This document shows positions 1-7,766 of a DNA stretch of 64,000 bases, one piece after another (the first letter of the stretch is position 1; each line of letters opens with the position of its first letter). The notes under the pieces are model-generated. The model ran no database searches. It saw only the letters and a list, made by a program, of their open reading frames with translations, and was not told the origin of the DNA. The position numbers and the translations under genes are program-made. The stretch spans positions 2,232,001 to 2,296,000 of the forward strand of contig NZ_JAUASW010000001.1 in the NCBI RefSeq assembly GCF_030345705.1, read 5' to 3'. This DNA comes from Pelomonas sp. SE-A7 (GTDB taxonomy: Bacteria; Pseudomonadota; Gammaproteobacteria; Burkholderiales; Burkholderiaceae_C).

Positions 1-612
1 CTGGCACAGGGCCTCGGCCTCTTCCAGGTAGTGGGTGGTCAGCAGCACCGTATGGCCTTCCTTGTTCAGGCGGGCGATGAACTGCCACAGCGTCTGGCGC
101 AGCTCCACGTCCACGCCGGCCGTGGGCTCGTCCAGCACGATGACCGGCGGCCGGTGCACCAGGGCCTGGGCCACCAGCACGCGGCGCTTCATGCCGCCCG
201 AGAGCTGGCGCATGTTCGCCTTGGCCTTGTCGGCCAGGCCCAGGTTCTCCAGCAGCTCGGTGATCCAGGCGCCGTTGTTGCGGACGCCGAAATAGCCGCT
301 CTGGATCTCCAGCGCCTCGCGCACCGAGAAGAAGGGGTCGAACACCAGCTCCTGCGGGACTATGCCCAGGGCCTTGCGGGCCGCGGCGTAGTCGTCGACC
401 ACGTCGTGGCCCATCACCTGGACCGTGCCACCACTGGCCCGGGACAGGCCGGCCAGGATGCTGATCAGGCTGGTCTTGCCTGCGCCGTTGGGGCCCAGCA
501 GGCCGAAGAATTCGCCGGGCTGGATGTCGAAGGAGACACCGTCCAGGGCGCGGACCTGGCCGCCCCTGTAGGTCTTGCTGACGTTGTTGAACGCGATGGC
601 GGCTTTCTGCAT
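1..612 (-). CDS. ABC transporter ATP-binding protein, 3' end cut by window edge
   Basis: The first 204 codons are visible; the C-terminus lies beyond base 1. It is the nucleotide-binding subunit of an ABC-2 type exporter (CcmA/YadG-like), which hydrolyses ATP at the inner membrane. Visible motifs in order are Walker A (GPNGAGKTS, near residue 41), the LSGGMKRR signature, Walker B (VIVLDEPTAGVD) and the switch histidine in LLTTHYLEEAEAL. The start is ATG at 612, giving MQKAAIAFNNVSKTYRGG. The permease partner should follow to the left, outside the window. It is divergent from the TetR gene at 703, which may regulate it (inference). Substrate unknown. Confidence 0.9.
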   Translation of the reverse strand, partial: MQKAAIAFNNVSKTYRGGQVRALDGVSFDIQPGEFFGLLGPNGAGKTSLISILAGLSRASGGTVQVMGHDVVDDYAAARKALGIVPQELVFDPFFSVREALEIQSGYFGVRNNGAWITELLENLGLADKAKANMRQLSGGMKRRVLVAQALVHRPPVIVLDEPTAGVDVELRQTLWQFIARLNKEGHTVLLTTHYLEEAEALCQ

Positions 613-702
613 GGGCGGCGATTGTAGGAAGCCGCCTCCAATCCTGCTGGGCGGGGCCAATCCTTGCCGGCCCGGTGCCAGAATCCGCCCAGGAGTTCGC
701 CC

Positions 703-1371
703 ATGGCCACAAAAAAGCCGCGCCGCACCGCGGAGCGCATCCTCGAAGTCACGCTGGACCTGTTCAACCGCTTCGGGGAGCCCAATGTCTCGACCACGCT
801 GATCTCGGCCGAGCTCTCCATCAGCCCCGGCAACCTCTACTACCACTACCCGGCCAAGGACGAGCTGATCAATTCGCTATTCGGCCGCTATGAGCAGGAA
901 CTGGGCGAGCTGCTGGCCGCGGCCGACAACGTGCGCCATGTCGAGGACGCCTGGCTGTTCTTCCACATGCTGTTCGAGCTGATCTGGAAGCACCGCTTCC
1001 TGTACCGCGACCTGAACGACCTGCTGAGCAAGAACCGCCGGCTCGAGACCCATTTCCAGACGGTGCTGGAGCACAAGAGCCTGGCCATGAGCCGCATCCT
1101 CTCGGGCCTGCAACTGGGCGGGGCGCTGAAGATGGACTCGCGCGACGCCGGCCCCACGGCCTCGTCCATGGTGGTCCTGTTGAGCTACTGGCTCAGCTTC
1201 GAGTATGTTCGGGATCCGCGCCATGCGCTGGAGCCGGAACGCGCCGGCCAGGCCTTGATGCGCGGCGCCTTTCATGTGCTGAGCCTGCTGCTGCCCTATC
1301 TGCAGGGCGAGTCGCGGGAGCATCTGTTTGCGCTGGCCGCCAAGTATCAATCGCAGTCACAACAACCGTAG
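703..1371 (+). CDS. TetR family transcriptional regulator
   Basis: A 222-residue DNA-binding repressor-type protein. The N-terminal helix-turn-helix (about residues 8-55) contains AERILEVTLDLFNRFGEPN and the recognition-helix region SPGNLYYHYPAKDELI, typical of TetR. The C-terminal ligand domain resembles TetR_C_33-like regulators. The start at 703 is chosen over the in-frame ATG at 664 because AGGAG lies at 691-695, seven bases before it. It faces the ABC ATPase gene divergently across about 90 bp, so a local regulatory link is plausible but not shown. Three bases of intergenic overlap or coupling link it to the following gene, which starts 16 bases after its stop codon. Confidence 0.9.
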   Translation: MATKKPRRTAERILEVTLDLFNRFGEPNVSTTLISAELSISPGNLYYHYPAKDELINSLFGRYEQELGELLAAADNVRHVEDAWLFFHMLFELIWKHRFLYRDLNDLLSKNRRLETHFQTVLEHKSLAMSRILSGLQLGGALKMDSRDAGPTASSMVVLLSYWLSFEYVRDPRHALEPERAGQALMRGAFHVLSLLLPYLQGESREHLFALAAKYQSQSQQP

Positions 1372-1386
1372 TCAGGAGTGCCGAGC

Positions 1387-2160
1387 ATGGCCAAGTGGAC
1401 CGCCTTTCCCTACGACAACGACGCGTTCCAGTACGACGCTGCCGCGCTGAAGAAGCACTGGGCGCGCCTGCATGCCGGCGACGCCGAGCCCTTCCCAAAG
1501 GACGCCGCCGTGGTCCAGGCCTGGATCCATTTCCATGCCGGCGATTTCCAGAAGGCCTACGAGGCCGGCCTGGCCGCCGGCGGCGCCGGCATCACGGTCG
1601 CCAACAAGGCCCAGGCCATCTACGCCAACTACCTCGAGAAGAAGGAAAAGACCAAGCTGGAAATGTTCCTCGAGGTCGCCGAACGGGCCGAGGCCCAGCA
1701 GGCCGAGGAAGCCAAGAATCCCAATGCCTACTACTGGCAGGCCTATGCCATAGGCCGCTACGGCCAGGGCATCAGCGTCGCCAAGGCTCTGGCCCAGGGC
1801 CTGGGCAGCAAGGTCAAGAACGCGCTCGAGACCACGATCAAGCTGCAGCCCAAGCATGCCGACGCCCATATCGCGCTGGGCGCCTTCCATGCCGAGGTGA
1901 TAGACAAGGTCGGCAAGCTGCTGGGCAAGACCCAGGGCGCCGACACCGCCACCGGGCTCAAGATGTTCGAGCAGGCCTGCAAGCTCAACCCGACCAGCGC
2001 GATTGCGATGATCGAACAGGCGAACGGCCTGGTGATGCTGGAGGGCGATAAGCGGATGAAGCAGGCCGAGGCTCTCTATGCCGACGCCGCCGCCTGCACG
2101 CCCATGGATGCGATGGAATGCCTCGATGTGGAGCTGGCCCGCGAGGAACTCGAGGAATAG
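1387..2160 (+). CDS. TPR-like protein of unknown function
   Basis: A 257-residue soluble, helix-rich protein with no signal peptide. Repeated patterns such as AWIHFHAGDFQKAYEAG, KPQHADAHIALGAFHAE-like and ACKLNPTSAIAMIEQANG resemble tetratricopeptide repeats, so a protein-protein interaction role is likely. The start ATG at 1387 has AGGAG at 1374-1378, eight bases upstream; a GTG at 1378 overlaps that ribosome site and is less likely. It follows the TetR gene by 15 bases and is probably cotranscribed with it. I cannot name a specific function; conservation in related bacteria is my expectation, not something shown here. Confidence 0.75.
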   Translation: MAKWTAFPYDNDAFQYDAAALKKHWARLHAGDAEPFPKDAAVVQAWIHFHAGDFQKAYEAGLAAGGAGITVANKAQAIYANYLEKKEKTKLEMFLEVAERAEAQQAEEAKNPNAYYWQAYAIGRYGQGISVAKALAQGLGSKVKNALETTIKLQPKHADAHIALGAFHAEVIDKVGKLLGKTQGADTATGLKMFEQACKLNPTSAIAMIEQANGLVMLEGDKRMKQAEALYADAAACTPMDAMECLDVELAREELEE

Positions 2161-2327
2161 TTCACGAAAATCGGGGCGGCCTGGGGTTCCTGCCCCCCTC
2201 AGTCACGGATGGAAAAGGCGGGCCGAGAGGGCTAAGCTTCGTTCCCACAAGGCCTGTTGACCCCCACGAGACAAGGGCCGGCATGAGTTTCGTCACAGAC
2301 ATTGCTGAACACCGAAAGGTAAAGACC

Positions 2328-2678
2328 ATGAAGCGCAACCTCCTGATCGCCCTGGCCGCCGTGGGCGCCGCATCGCTGGCCCAGGCCGCGACCACCCCGC
2401 AAGCCGAAATCTCCGCCCTGAAGGGCGAGTGCGCCGCCCAGTACAGCGCCAGCTACTACGGCAAGGACAAGGCCCCGTCGTCGAACGAATACCAGTTCGT
2501 CTACAGCAGCGGCAAGTACAAGGGCGAAGCCCAGCCGGGCAAGATGCTGGCCTGCACCGAGCAGCAGTACGCCGCCTACCTGGACAAGGCCGATCCGGTC
2601 CGCGTGATGAACGCCTACCCGACCGCCGCTGGCCGTCCCACCGCCAAGAAGACTGCTGACTACAAGCCTGCCAAGTAA
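2328..2678 (+). CDS. small secreted protein of unknown function
   Basis: A 116-residue protein with a clear Sec signal peptide (MKRNLLIALAAVGAASLAQA, cleavage near residue 20). The mature part is lysine- and tyrosine-rich, with two cysteines (in KGECAAQY and LACTEQQY) that could form a periplasmic disulfide. No known domain is recognised. The start at 2328 is preferred because it begins the signal peptide; the frame is open further upstream to 2118 but that stretch has no start site with support. A strong intrinsic terminator follows directly, so it is the last or only gene of its transcript. Confidence 0.75.
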   Translation: MKRNLLIALAAVGAASLAQAATTPQAEISALKGECAAQYSASYYGKDKAPSSNEYQFVYSSGKYKGEAQPGKMLACTEQQYAAYLDKADPVRVMNAYPTAAGRPTAKKTADYKPAK

Positions 2679-2698
2679 TCGGCGCGCTTCTCCGCTGC

Positions 2699-2726
2699 AA
2701 AAAAGCCGGCTCACGCCGGCTTTTTT
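2699..2726 (+). terminator. intrinsic terminator after the small secreted protein
   Basis: Perfect stem of A-run plus GCCGGC (2699-2710), loop TCAC, then GCCGGC and six T (2715-2726). It works on both strands because of the flanking A and T runs, so it can also end the convergent OsmC-like gene. Confidence 0.9.
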
Positions 2727-2746
2727 GCTTTTGGGACGGGGTCTTC

Positions 2747-3169
2747 TCAGCCCTCCACCACCTCGACCGAGGTCGTGATCTCGGCCGTCTTGGCCAGCAT
2801 GATGCTGGCCGAGCAGTACTTCTCGTGCGAAAGCTCCACCGCCCGCTCGACCGCCACCTGCGGCAGGTTGCGGCCGGTGACGACGAAGTGCATGTGGATC
2901 TTGGTGAACACCTTGGGTTCGGTTTCAGCGCGCTCAGCCGTGAGCTTGACCTGGCAACCGCGTACGTCATGTCGGCCGCGCTTCAGGATCAGCACCACGT
3001 CATAGGCGGTGCAGCCGCCGGTGCCGGCCAGCACGGTTTCCATGGGCCGGGGCGCCAGGTCACGGCCACCGCCGGCCGGCGCGCCGTCCATGGTCAGCAG
3101 GTGGCCGCTGCCGGTCTCGGCCACGAAGGCCATGCCGTCGGCCCCCATCCAATTGATCACGCATTCCAT
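2747..3169 (-). CDS. OsmC/YhfA family protein
   Basis: A 140-residue OsmC-fold protein, the family of thiol-dependent peroxidases active on organic hydroperoxides in the cytoplasm. The family's two redox cysteines are present: one in LAGTGGCTAYDVV (near residue 53) and one in HEKYCSASIML (near residue 118). The short length and the early GGRDLAPRPMETV segment place it closer to the YhfA-like subgroup than to classical OsmC or Ohr, so the substrate is uncertain. It converges on the secreted-protein gene and shares its terminator. Confidence 0.88.
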   Translation of the reverse strand: MECVINWMGADGMAFVAETGSGHLLTMDGAPAGGGRDLAPRPMETVLAGTGGCTAYDVVLILKRGRHDVRGCQVKLTAERAETEPKVFTKIHMHFVVTGRNLPQVAVERAVELSHEKYCSASIMLAKTAEITTSVEVVEG

Positions 3170-3218
3170 GACATGTCCTTTTTAGTGAATCAGTTCCAAA
3201 TTCTTCATGGCTTTCTTA

Positions 3219-3247
3219 TTGCGGTGCAGCAAAGCCAGCCCTAGAAT
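3219..3247 (+). promoter_or_regulatory. sigma-70-type promoter of candidate small RNA
   Basis: A -35 TTGCGG (3219-3224), a 17-base spacer and a -10 TAGAAT (3242-3247) predict a start at about 3254. Nothing is translated for 215 bases downstream, until ilvA. Confidence 0.6.
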
Positions 3248-3253
3248 TCCATC

Positions 3254-3391
3254 CAAGCGTATGAATTGCGGCGCCCGAGCAGATCGGGCCGGTCGACAAG
3301 ACCTCTGACGCAATGATTGCGCACCGATTGTCTCCTCCACCGCCACATGGTGGATTCAGCCCGGGGCCGTGAGGCCACGGGCTTTTTTTTT
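3254..3391 (+). ncRNA. candidate small RNA or ilvA leader RNA
   Basis: The predicted transcript runs about 135 bases from the promoter to a terminator hairpin. It can fold into a hairpin GCCCGA-gcaga-TCGGGC (3273-3289), a hairpin CGCAA-TGA-TTGCG (3309-3321), a hairpin TCCACC/GGTGGA (3336-3354) and the terminator (3358-3383) followed by nine T. A pyrimidine stretch TCTCCTCC (3331-3338) is complementary to Shine-Dalgarno sequences, a common seed in trans-acting small RNAs. Alternatively it is an attenuated leader of ilvA, whose start lies 78 bases past the terminator. Short frames inside (ATG at 3261 and 3312) carry no run of Ile, Val or Leu codons. I do not recognise a known family; 6S RNA was considered and not supported. 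Confidence 0.45.
3358..3391 (+). terminator. intrinsic terminator upstream of ilvA
   Basis: Arms AGCCCGGGGCC (3358-3368) and GGCCACGGGCT (3373-3383) pair with one mismatch around the loop GTGA and are followed by an unbroken T run. No protein gene on this strand ends just before it, which is why a small RNA or leader is inferred. Confidence 0.8.
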
Positions 3392-3468
3392 GCCCTGCCT
3401 ACCGAAGCGCCTCGGGCGAACCCCTCGCTTATGATGCTGCGCCGCAACAGATTGCAGGAGACGCCCTC

Positions 3469-5040
3469 ATGCCCGCCCGCCGCAAACCGTCCCAGCCCGT
3501 GCCGGCCACGCAGCCGGCGCTGACCCCGGCACAGGATGGCTATCTGCAGCGAATTCTGAATGCGCGGGTCTATGACGTTGCCGTCGAGACCTCGCTGACG
3601 TCAGCGCGCAATCTGTCCAAGCGGCTGGGCAACAAGGTGCTGCTCAAGCGTGAAGACGAGCAGCCGGTGTTCAGCTTCAAGCTGCGCGGCGCCTACAACA
3701 AGATGGTCAACCTGCCCGTCGAGCAACGAGCCCGCGGAGTGATCTGCGCCTCGGCCGGCAACCATGCGCAAGGACTGGCCCTGTCGGCCAAGAAGCTGGG
3801 CTGTCGCGCCGTCATCGTGATGCCGACCACGACGCCCAAGGTCAAGATCGACGCGGTCCAGGCGCTGGGTGGCGAGGTCGTGCTGCATGGCGACAGCTTC
3901 ACCGATGCCTATGGCCGCGCCCTTGAGCTTGAGAAGGACCAGGGTCTCTGCTTCGTCCATCCGTTCGACGACCCCGACGTCATCGCCGGCCAGGGCACGA
4001 TCGCCATGGAACTGCTGCGCCAGCACGCCGGCCCGATCGACGCCGTCTTCGTGCCCATAGGCGGCGGCGGCCTGATCTCGGGCATTGCCGCCTATATCAA
4101 GGCCCTGCGGCCCGAGATCCAGATCATTGGCGTCCAGACGGCCGACTCCGACGCCATGATCCGCTCGGTCCGCGCGCGCAAGCGTGTGACCCTGCCCGAT
4201 GTCGGTCTGTTCTCCGACGGCACGGCGGTCAAGCTGGTTGGCGAGGAAACGTTTCGCATCACGCAGGCCCTGGTCGACGACTACGTGCGGGTGGACACCG
4301 ACGCAGTCTGTGCCGCCATCAAGGATGTGTTCGAAGACACGCGCAGCATCCTTGAGCCGGCGGGGGCCCTGGGCGTCGCGGCGATCAAGCAGTACGTCGC
4401 CGCCAAGGCTTGCAAGGGCAAGACCTTCGTCACCATCACCTCGGGCGCCAACATGAACTTCGACCGGCTGCGCTTCGTCGCCGAGCGCGCCGAGGTGGGC
4501 GAGCAGCGCGAGGCCCTCTTCGCGATCACCATTCCCGAGGAACGCGGCAGCTTCAAGCGCTTCTGCGAGCTGCTGGGCCCGCGCAGCGTCACCGAATTCA
4601 ACTATCGGATCTCGGACAAGAACGTCGCCCATGTTTTCGTCGGCGTGTCCATCACGAGACGCGAGGAATCGGAGAAGCTGGCCAAGCTGTTCCAGAAGCA
4701 TGGCTTCGACACCGTGGACCTGACCGACAACGAACTGGCCAAGCAGCACGTGCGCCACATGGTCGGTGGCCGCAGCGAGCTGGCGGCGGACGAGAGGCTC
4801 TACCGCTTCATCTTCCCGGAACGGCCGGGCGCCCTGATGCGCTTCCTGTCCAGCATGCACCCGGGCTGGAACATCAGCCTGTTCCACTACCGCAACCAGG
4901 GCGCCGACTACGGCCGCATCCTGGTCGGCATCCAGGTGCCGCGCGGTGACAATGCGGCCTTCAAGCAGTTCCTGGCCAGCCTGGCCTACCCTTGCGTGGA
5001 CGAGACCAGGAACCCGGTCTACCAGCTGTTCCTGCGCTGA
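3469..5040 (+). CDS. ilvA: threonine dehydratase, biosynthetic
   Basis: A 523-residue PLP enzyme that deaminates threonine to 2-oxobutyrate, the first step of isoleucine synthesis. The catalytic domain (about 20-340) has the PLP lysine K71 in SFKLRGAYNKM, the SAGNHAQG phosphate-linked motif and the GGGGLISGIA glycine loop. Two C-terminal ACT-like regulatory domains follow (about 345-425 and 440-520), the long allosteric biosynthetic type, consistent with isoleucine feedback. GCAGGAG lies eight bases before the ATG. Transcription may be affected by the terminator-bearing RNA just upstream. Confidence 0.97.
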   Translation: MPARRKPSQPVPATQPALTPAQDGYLQRILNARVYDVAVETSLTSARNLSKRLGNKVLLKREDEQPVFSFKLRGAYNKMVNLPVEQRARGVICASAGNHAQGLALSAKKLGCRAVIVMPTTTPKVKIDAVQALGGEVVLHGDSFTDAYGRALELEKDQGLCFVHPFDDPDVIAGQGTIAMELLRQHAGPIDAVFVPIGGGGLISGIAAYIKALRPEIQIIGVQTADSDAMIRSVRARKRVTLPDVGLFSDGTAVKLVGEETFRITQALVDDYVRVDTDAVCAAIKDVFEDTRSILEPAGALGVAAIKQYVAAKACKGKTFVTITSGANMNFDRLRFVAERAEVGEQREALFAITIPEERGSFKRFCELLGPRSVTEFNYRISDKNVAHVFVGVSITRREESEKLAKLFQKHGFDTVDLTDNELAKQHVRHMVGGRSELAADERLYRFIFPERPGALMRFLSSMHPGWNISLFHYRNQGADYGRILVGIQVPRGDNAAFKQFLASLAYPCVDETRNPVYQLFLR

Positions 5041-5132
5041 ATTGCCGAAAGGGCAAGTGCCGATGTTCCAGGTCTTGCCTGCTGCTCCACAATCCAAGAC
5101 CGCACCGCGCCGCGAGTGAGGCCCTGCCCGCC

Positions 5133-6179
5133 ATGTCCGACCAGCAATCCCTGATCACGCCGACCGCCAACGACGAGCTGGAAAGCTCGCTGCGCGAGCG
5201 GATCGCGAAGCGCGCTGCCATCGCCGGAGCGCTGGGAGAGCTGGAGCCGCTGGCCATCCGCCTGGGCCTGGTGCAGAACAGCCTGACGCCGCGCTTCCGC
5301 GATCCGGTGCTGGCCCTGTTCGCCGCCGACCACGGCATCGTCGTGGATGGCATCGGCGAACCCAGCGATCGCGCCACGAAGGACAGCGTGATGCTGGGCC
5401 TGCAGAACCGTCTGCCGGTGTCCGCCTTTGCCCGCCTCCACGGCCTGGCCTTCACCATGGTCGATTGCGGTGTGGCCGAGGAGCTGCAGCCGCATCCGCG
5501 ACTGCTGGCCCGCAAGATCGCCCATGGCACGCGCAACAGCCGTGTCGGCGCGGCCATGTCGTTGGAGCATGCCCAGGCCGGCGTCCGCGTGGGCATGGAA
5601 TTCGCCGACACCATGAGCGGCAATCTGCTGGCCTGTGCCGGCCTCGGCCAGGGCTCGACCGAGAGCGCGGCCCTGGTGCTGGCCAGCCTGGCCGACCGGC
5701 CGGTGCGGGACTTCATCATCTCCGGCGCCGACATGCGCCAGGACCGGCTGAACCGCCTGCAGAACACCTTGCAGACGGCCCAGGCCCGCCACCGCGACAC
5801 CACCGACCCGATGGAAGTGCTGGCGGCCTACGGTGGCTTCGAGACCGCCGTCATGGTGGGCGCCATGCTGGTGGCCGCGAGCAAGCGCCATCTGATCATC
5901 GTCGACGGCCTCGCAGCCTGCGCTGCCCTGAAGATCGCCTCGGCCATCGCGCCGCCGGTCACCGACTACGCCATGTTCTGCCGCAGCAATTCGCACCGCG
6001 GCCTGGACGAAGCCCTGTCGCTGTTCCATGCCTCGGCCCTGCTGGAGCTGGGCATGGAGGCGGTCGACGGTACTGGCTCGTCCCTGGCCTGGCCGCTGAT
6101 ACGCAGCGCCGCGGCCCTGCTGACCGACATCCAGGACGGCGAAACCAACCAGGCCGGCGCGGCCGCTGCCGCCGCCTGA
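5133..6179 (+). CDS. divergent CobT-like phosphoribosyltransferase family protein
   Basis: A 348-residue protein with the overall pattern of nicotinate-nucleotide:dimethylbenzimidazole phosphoribosyltransferase (CobT): FAADHGI, GTRN with AMS, GGFET with VGAML, a DGLAACAAL segment and SHRG near the C-terminus. Several CobT signatures are altered: GIGNTT is replaced by GLGQGSTES, the GGAAI segment is missing, and the catalytic glutamate of the GEG(S/T)G motif is aspartate (VDGTGSSLA). It may keep a phosphoribosyl-transfer role on another base, or be non-catalytic. No other cobalamin gene is nearby. The start is ATG at 5133, 92 bases after ilvA; cotranscription with ilvA is possible. Confidence 0.7.
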   Translation: MSDQQSLITPTANDELESSLRERIAKRAAIAGALGELEPLAIRLGLVQNSLTPRFRDPVLALFAADHGIVVDGIGEPSDRATKDSVMLGLQNRLPVSAFARLHGLAFTMVDCGVAEELQPHPRLLARKIAHGTRNSRVGAAMSLEHAQAGVRVGMEFADTMSGNLLACAGLGQGSTESAALVLASLADRPVRDFIISGADMRQDRLNRLQNTLQTAQARHRDTTDPMEVLAAYGGFETAVMVGAMLVAASKRHLIIVDGLAACAALKIASAIAPPVTDYAMFCRSNSHRGLDEALSLFHASALLELGMEAVDGTGSSLAWPLIRSAAALLTDIQDGETNQAGAAAAAA

Positions 6180-6185
6180 CCGGGT

Positions 6186-6794
6186 TCAACGCTCGGTCGG
6201 AGAGCGCCCGCCGGGCCGCTGGGTGGGCGGAGCCTGGGGCGGACGGGGTCCGCCCGGCATGACCTGCAAGGGAGGCGCGGCCTGCGGATCGACGGTCTGC
6301 AATTGGGGCGGCGTGCCACCCAGCACGGTAGGCGAGGCCTGGGCCGGCTGCAACTGGCCGGTCGCGGGCGCGGCGGGCGGAACGATCTGCAGGGTTTGGG
6401 ACGGGCGACCGTCGCCGCCAATCGTCGCGCTGCGAGCGTCGACCGCAAGCAGATGGAGACCGGGCTCGAGCGGAGCTCCCACCCGCACTGTGCGCGGCTG
6501 ACCGTCCACCGAGATCAGGGCCAGGCCTTCGCCGGCGTTGCGAGCCGCTTCGCTCTTGGCCGCGACCACGCCCAGCAATTCGTAACGGCTCTGCGTAGGT
6601 GCCGCCTCAACCGGCGCCTCGGCCGGCGTCACGCCGAGCAGGCGACTCAGGTCGCTCTGCACCGGTCCTCGTTCCGACACCGCCAGGGCCTGCTGCGGCT
6701 GGGCGAGCGGCCGGGCGCCGAACTGCAGCAGCCAGAAAGCGGCGCAGCAGGCCAGCAGGCCCCAGGAGAAGAAGGCGGACAGTCGAGCGATCAT
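6186..6794 (-). CDS. gspC: type II secretion system protein C (short form)
   Basis: A 202-residue inner-membrane protein that links the inner-membrane platform to the secretin. There is one N-terminal transmembrane helix (about 7-25, SAFFSWGLLACCAAFWLL) and a homology region (about 68-125) with SRYELLGVVAAKS and a GxPLEPGLHL-like loop, which normally contacts GspD N-domains. The C-terminal third is proline- and glutamine-rich, and no PDZ or coiled-coil domain is present. It is divergent from gspG and the rest of the cluster across only 50 bp. The family assignment rests on the helix plus homology region and on context. Confidence 0.8.
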   Translation of the reverse strand: MIARLSAFFSWGLLACCAAFWLLQFGARPLAQPQQALAVSERGPVQSDLSRLLGVTPAEAPVEAAPTQSRYELLGVVAAKSEAARNAGEGLALISVDGQPRTVRVGAPLEPGLHLLAVDARSATIGGDGRPSQTLQIVPPAAPATGQLQPAQASPTVLGGTPPQLQTVDPQAAPPLQVMPGGPRPPQAPPTQRPGGRSPTER

Positions 6795-6802
6795 GGGCGC
6801 CG

Positions 6803-6810
6803 ATTATGAT
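6803..6810. promoter_or_regulatory. overlapping divergent -10 elements, gspC/gspG
   Basis: ATTATGAT reads TATGAT on the plus strand (6805-6810) and CATAAT on the minus strand (6808-6803), both good -10 matches, in the 50-bp gap. No convincing -35 accompanies either, so activator dependence or coincidence is possible. Confidence 0.35.
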
Positions 6811-6844
6811 TCAGCGCTCCACAGCTTTCGCGGCCTTTCCAGTC

Positions 6845-7306
6845 ATGTCCAGCTCCCCCAGCCTTCGCCGCAGTACCCGCCCTTCGGACCGCCGCTCCCG
6901 CAGCCAGGGCTTCACACTGATCGAGGTGATGGTGGTGATGGTGATCATCGGCGTCATGGCCACCATGGTCACGGTCGCCGTGATGGGCCGCGCCGCCGAA
7001 GCCAAGGTCACAGCGGCACGTGCCGACGTGGCCAGCCTGATGCAGGCGCTGAAGATGTACAAGCTGGACAACAACCGCTATCCCACCTCGGAGCAGGGCC
7101 TGGAAGCCCTGGTCCGCAAGCCCAGCATCGGCCCGATCCCGCCGAACTGGAAGCCCTACATCGAGAAGCTGCCGGTCGATCCCTGGAAGAGCGCCTACCA
7201 GTACGCCAACCCCGGCATCAAGGGCGAGATCGATGTCTACAGCTTCGGTGCCGACCAGAAGGCCGGGGGCGAAGGCGACGATGCCGACATCGGCTCCTGG
7301 CAATAA
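6845..7306 (+). CDS. gspG: type II secretion major pseudopilin
   Basis: A 153-residue major pseudopilin that assembles the periplasmic pseudopilus piston. The prepilin peptidase site is in RSQG|FTLIEVMVVMVII, with the invariant Glu at position 5 of the mature protein and a hydrophobic N-terminal helix. The family's C-terminal hallmarks are present: NNRYPTSEQGLEALV, PYIEKLPVDPWKSAYQY and an acidic calcium-site region near DADIGSWQ. The start at 6845 gives a 22-residue basic leader; an upstream ATG at 6806 is in frame but gives an unusually long one. First gene of the eleven-gene plus-strand cluster. Confidence 0.96.
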   Translation: MSSSPSLRRSTRPSDRRSRSQGFTLIEVMVVMVIIGVMATMVTVAVMGRAAEAKVTAARADVASLMQALKMYKLDNNRYPTSEQGLEALVRKPSIGPIPPNWKPYIEKLPVDPWKSAYQYANPGIKGEIDVYSFGADQKAGGEGDDADIGSWQ

Positions 7307-7766
7307 GCCGCAAGAACCGCGCCGTCGCCTCCGCAGCGCCGGCTTCACGCTGATCGAGGTGGTCATCGTGCTGGCCATCGTGGCCGTCGCGGTCGCCGCC
7401 ATCAGCCTGGCCCTGCCCGATCGCAATGCCGCCCAGCTGGAGCGCGAAGCCGAACGCCTGGCCGCCCTGCTCGAATCGGCCCGCGCCGAGGCCCGCGCCA
7501 GTGGCGTCAGCGTCAGCTGGGCGCCGGTGCAGGACGACTCCGGCGACCAGTTCCGCTTCCTGGGCCTGCCCCAGAAGATCCAGCTGCCCACGCGCTGGCT
7601 GGGCGAGCCGGTCGCCGTGGAGATCGCCGGCGGCCGTGCCCTGCTGCTCGGCCCCGAACCCATGATCGGCCCGCAACGCCTGAGGCTGCGCCTCGGAGAC
7701 CAGCAGTTGCTGCTGGAGACCGATGGCCTGGCGCCGTTCGCCATCCATCGCGGAGCGCCGTCATGA
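7281..7766 (+). CDS. gspH: type II secretion minor pseudopilin H
   Basis: A 161-residue minor pseudopilin. The cleavage site is RSAG|FTLIEVVIVLAIVAVAVAAI with Glu5. The globular domain has the QLEREAERLAALLESARAEARASG helix typical of GspH. The ATG at 7281 lies inside the end of gspG (26-base overlap), so translation is coupled; an earlier in-frame GTG/ATG at 7233 would give an excessive leader. It probably sits at the pseudopilus tip complex with GspI, J and K. Confidence 0.93.
   Translation: MPTSAPGNKPQEPRRRLRSAGFTLIEVVIVLAIVAVAVAAISLALPDRNAAQLEREAERLAALLESARAEARASGVSVSWAPVQDDSGDQFRFLGLPQKIQLPTRWLGEPVAVEIAGGRALLLGPEPMIGPQRLRLRLGDQQLLLETDGLAPFAIHRGAPS

Noticed and set aside
2118..2327. N-terminal extension of the small secreted protein
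   Set aside because: It would put 70 residues before a clear signal peptide, and part of it overlaps the end of the upstream gene.
3170..3468. 6S RNA or SRP RNA gene
   Set aside because: The predicted folding is several short hairpins, not one long rod with a central bubble, and the conserved SRP loop sequence is absent.
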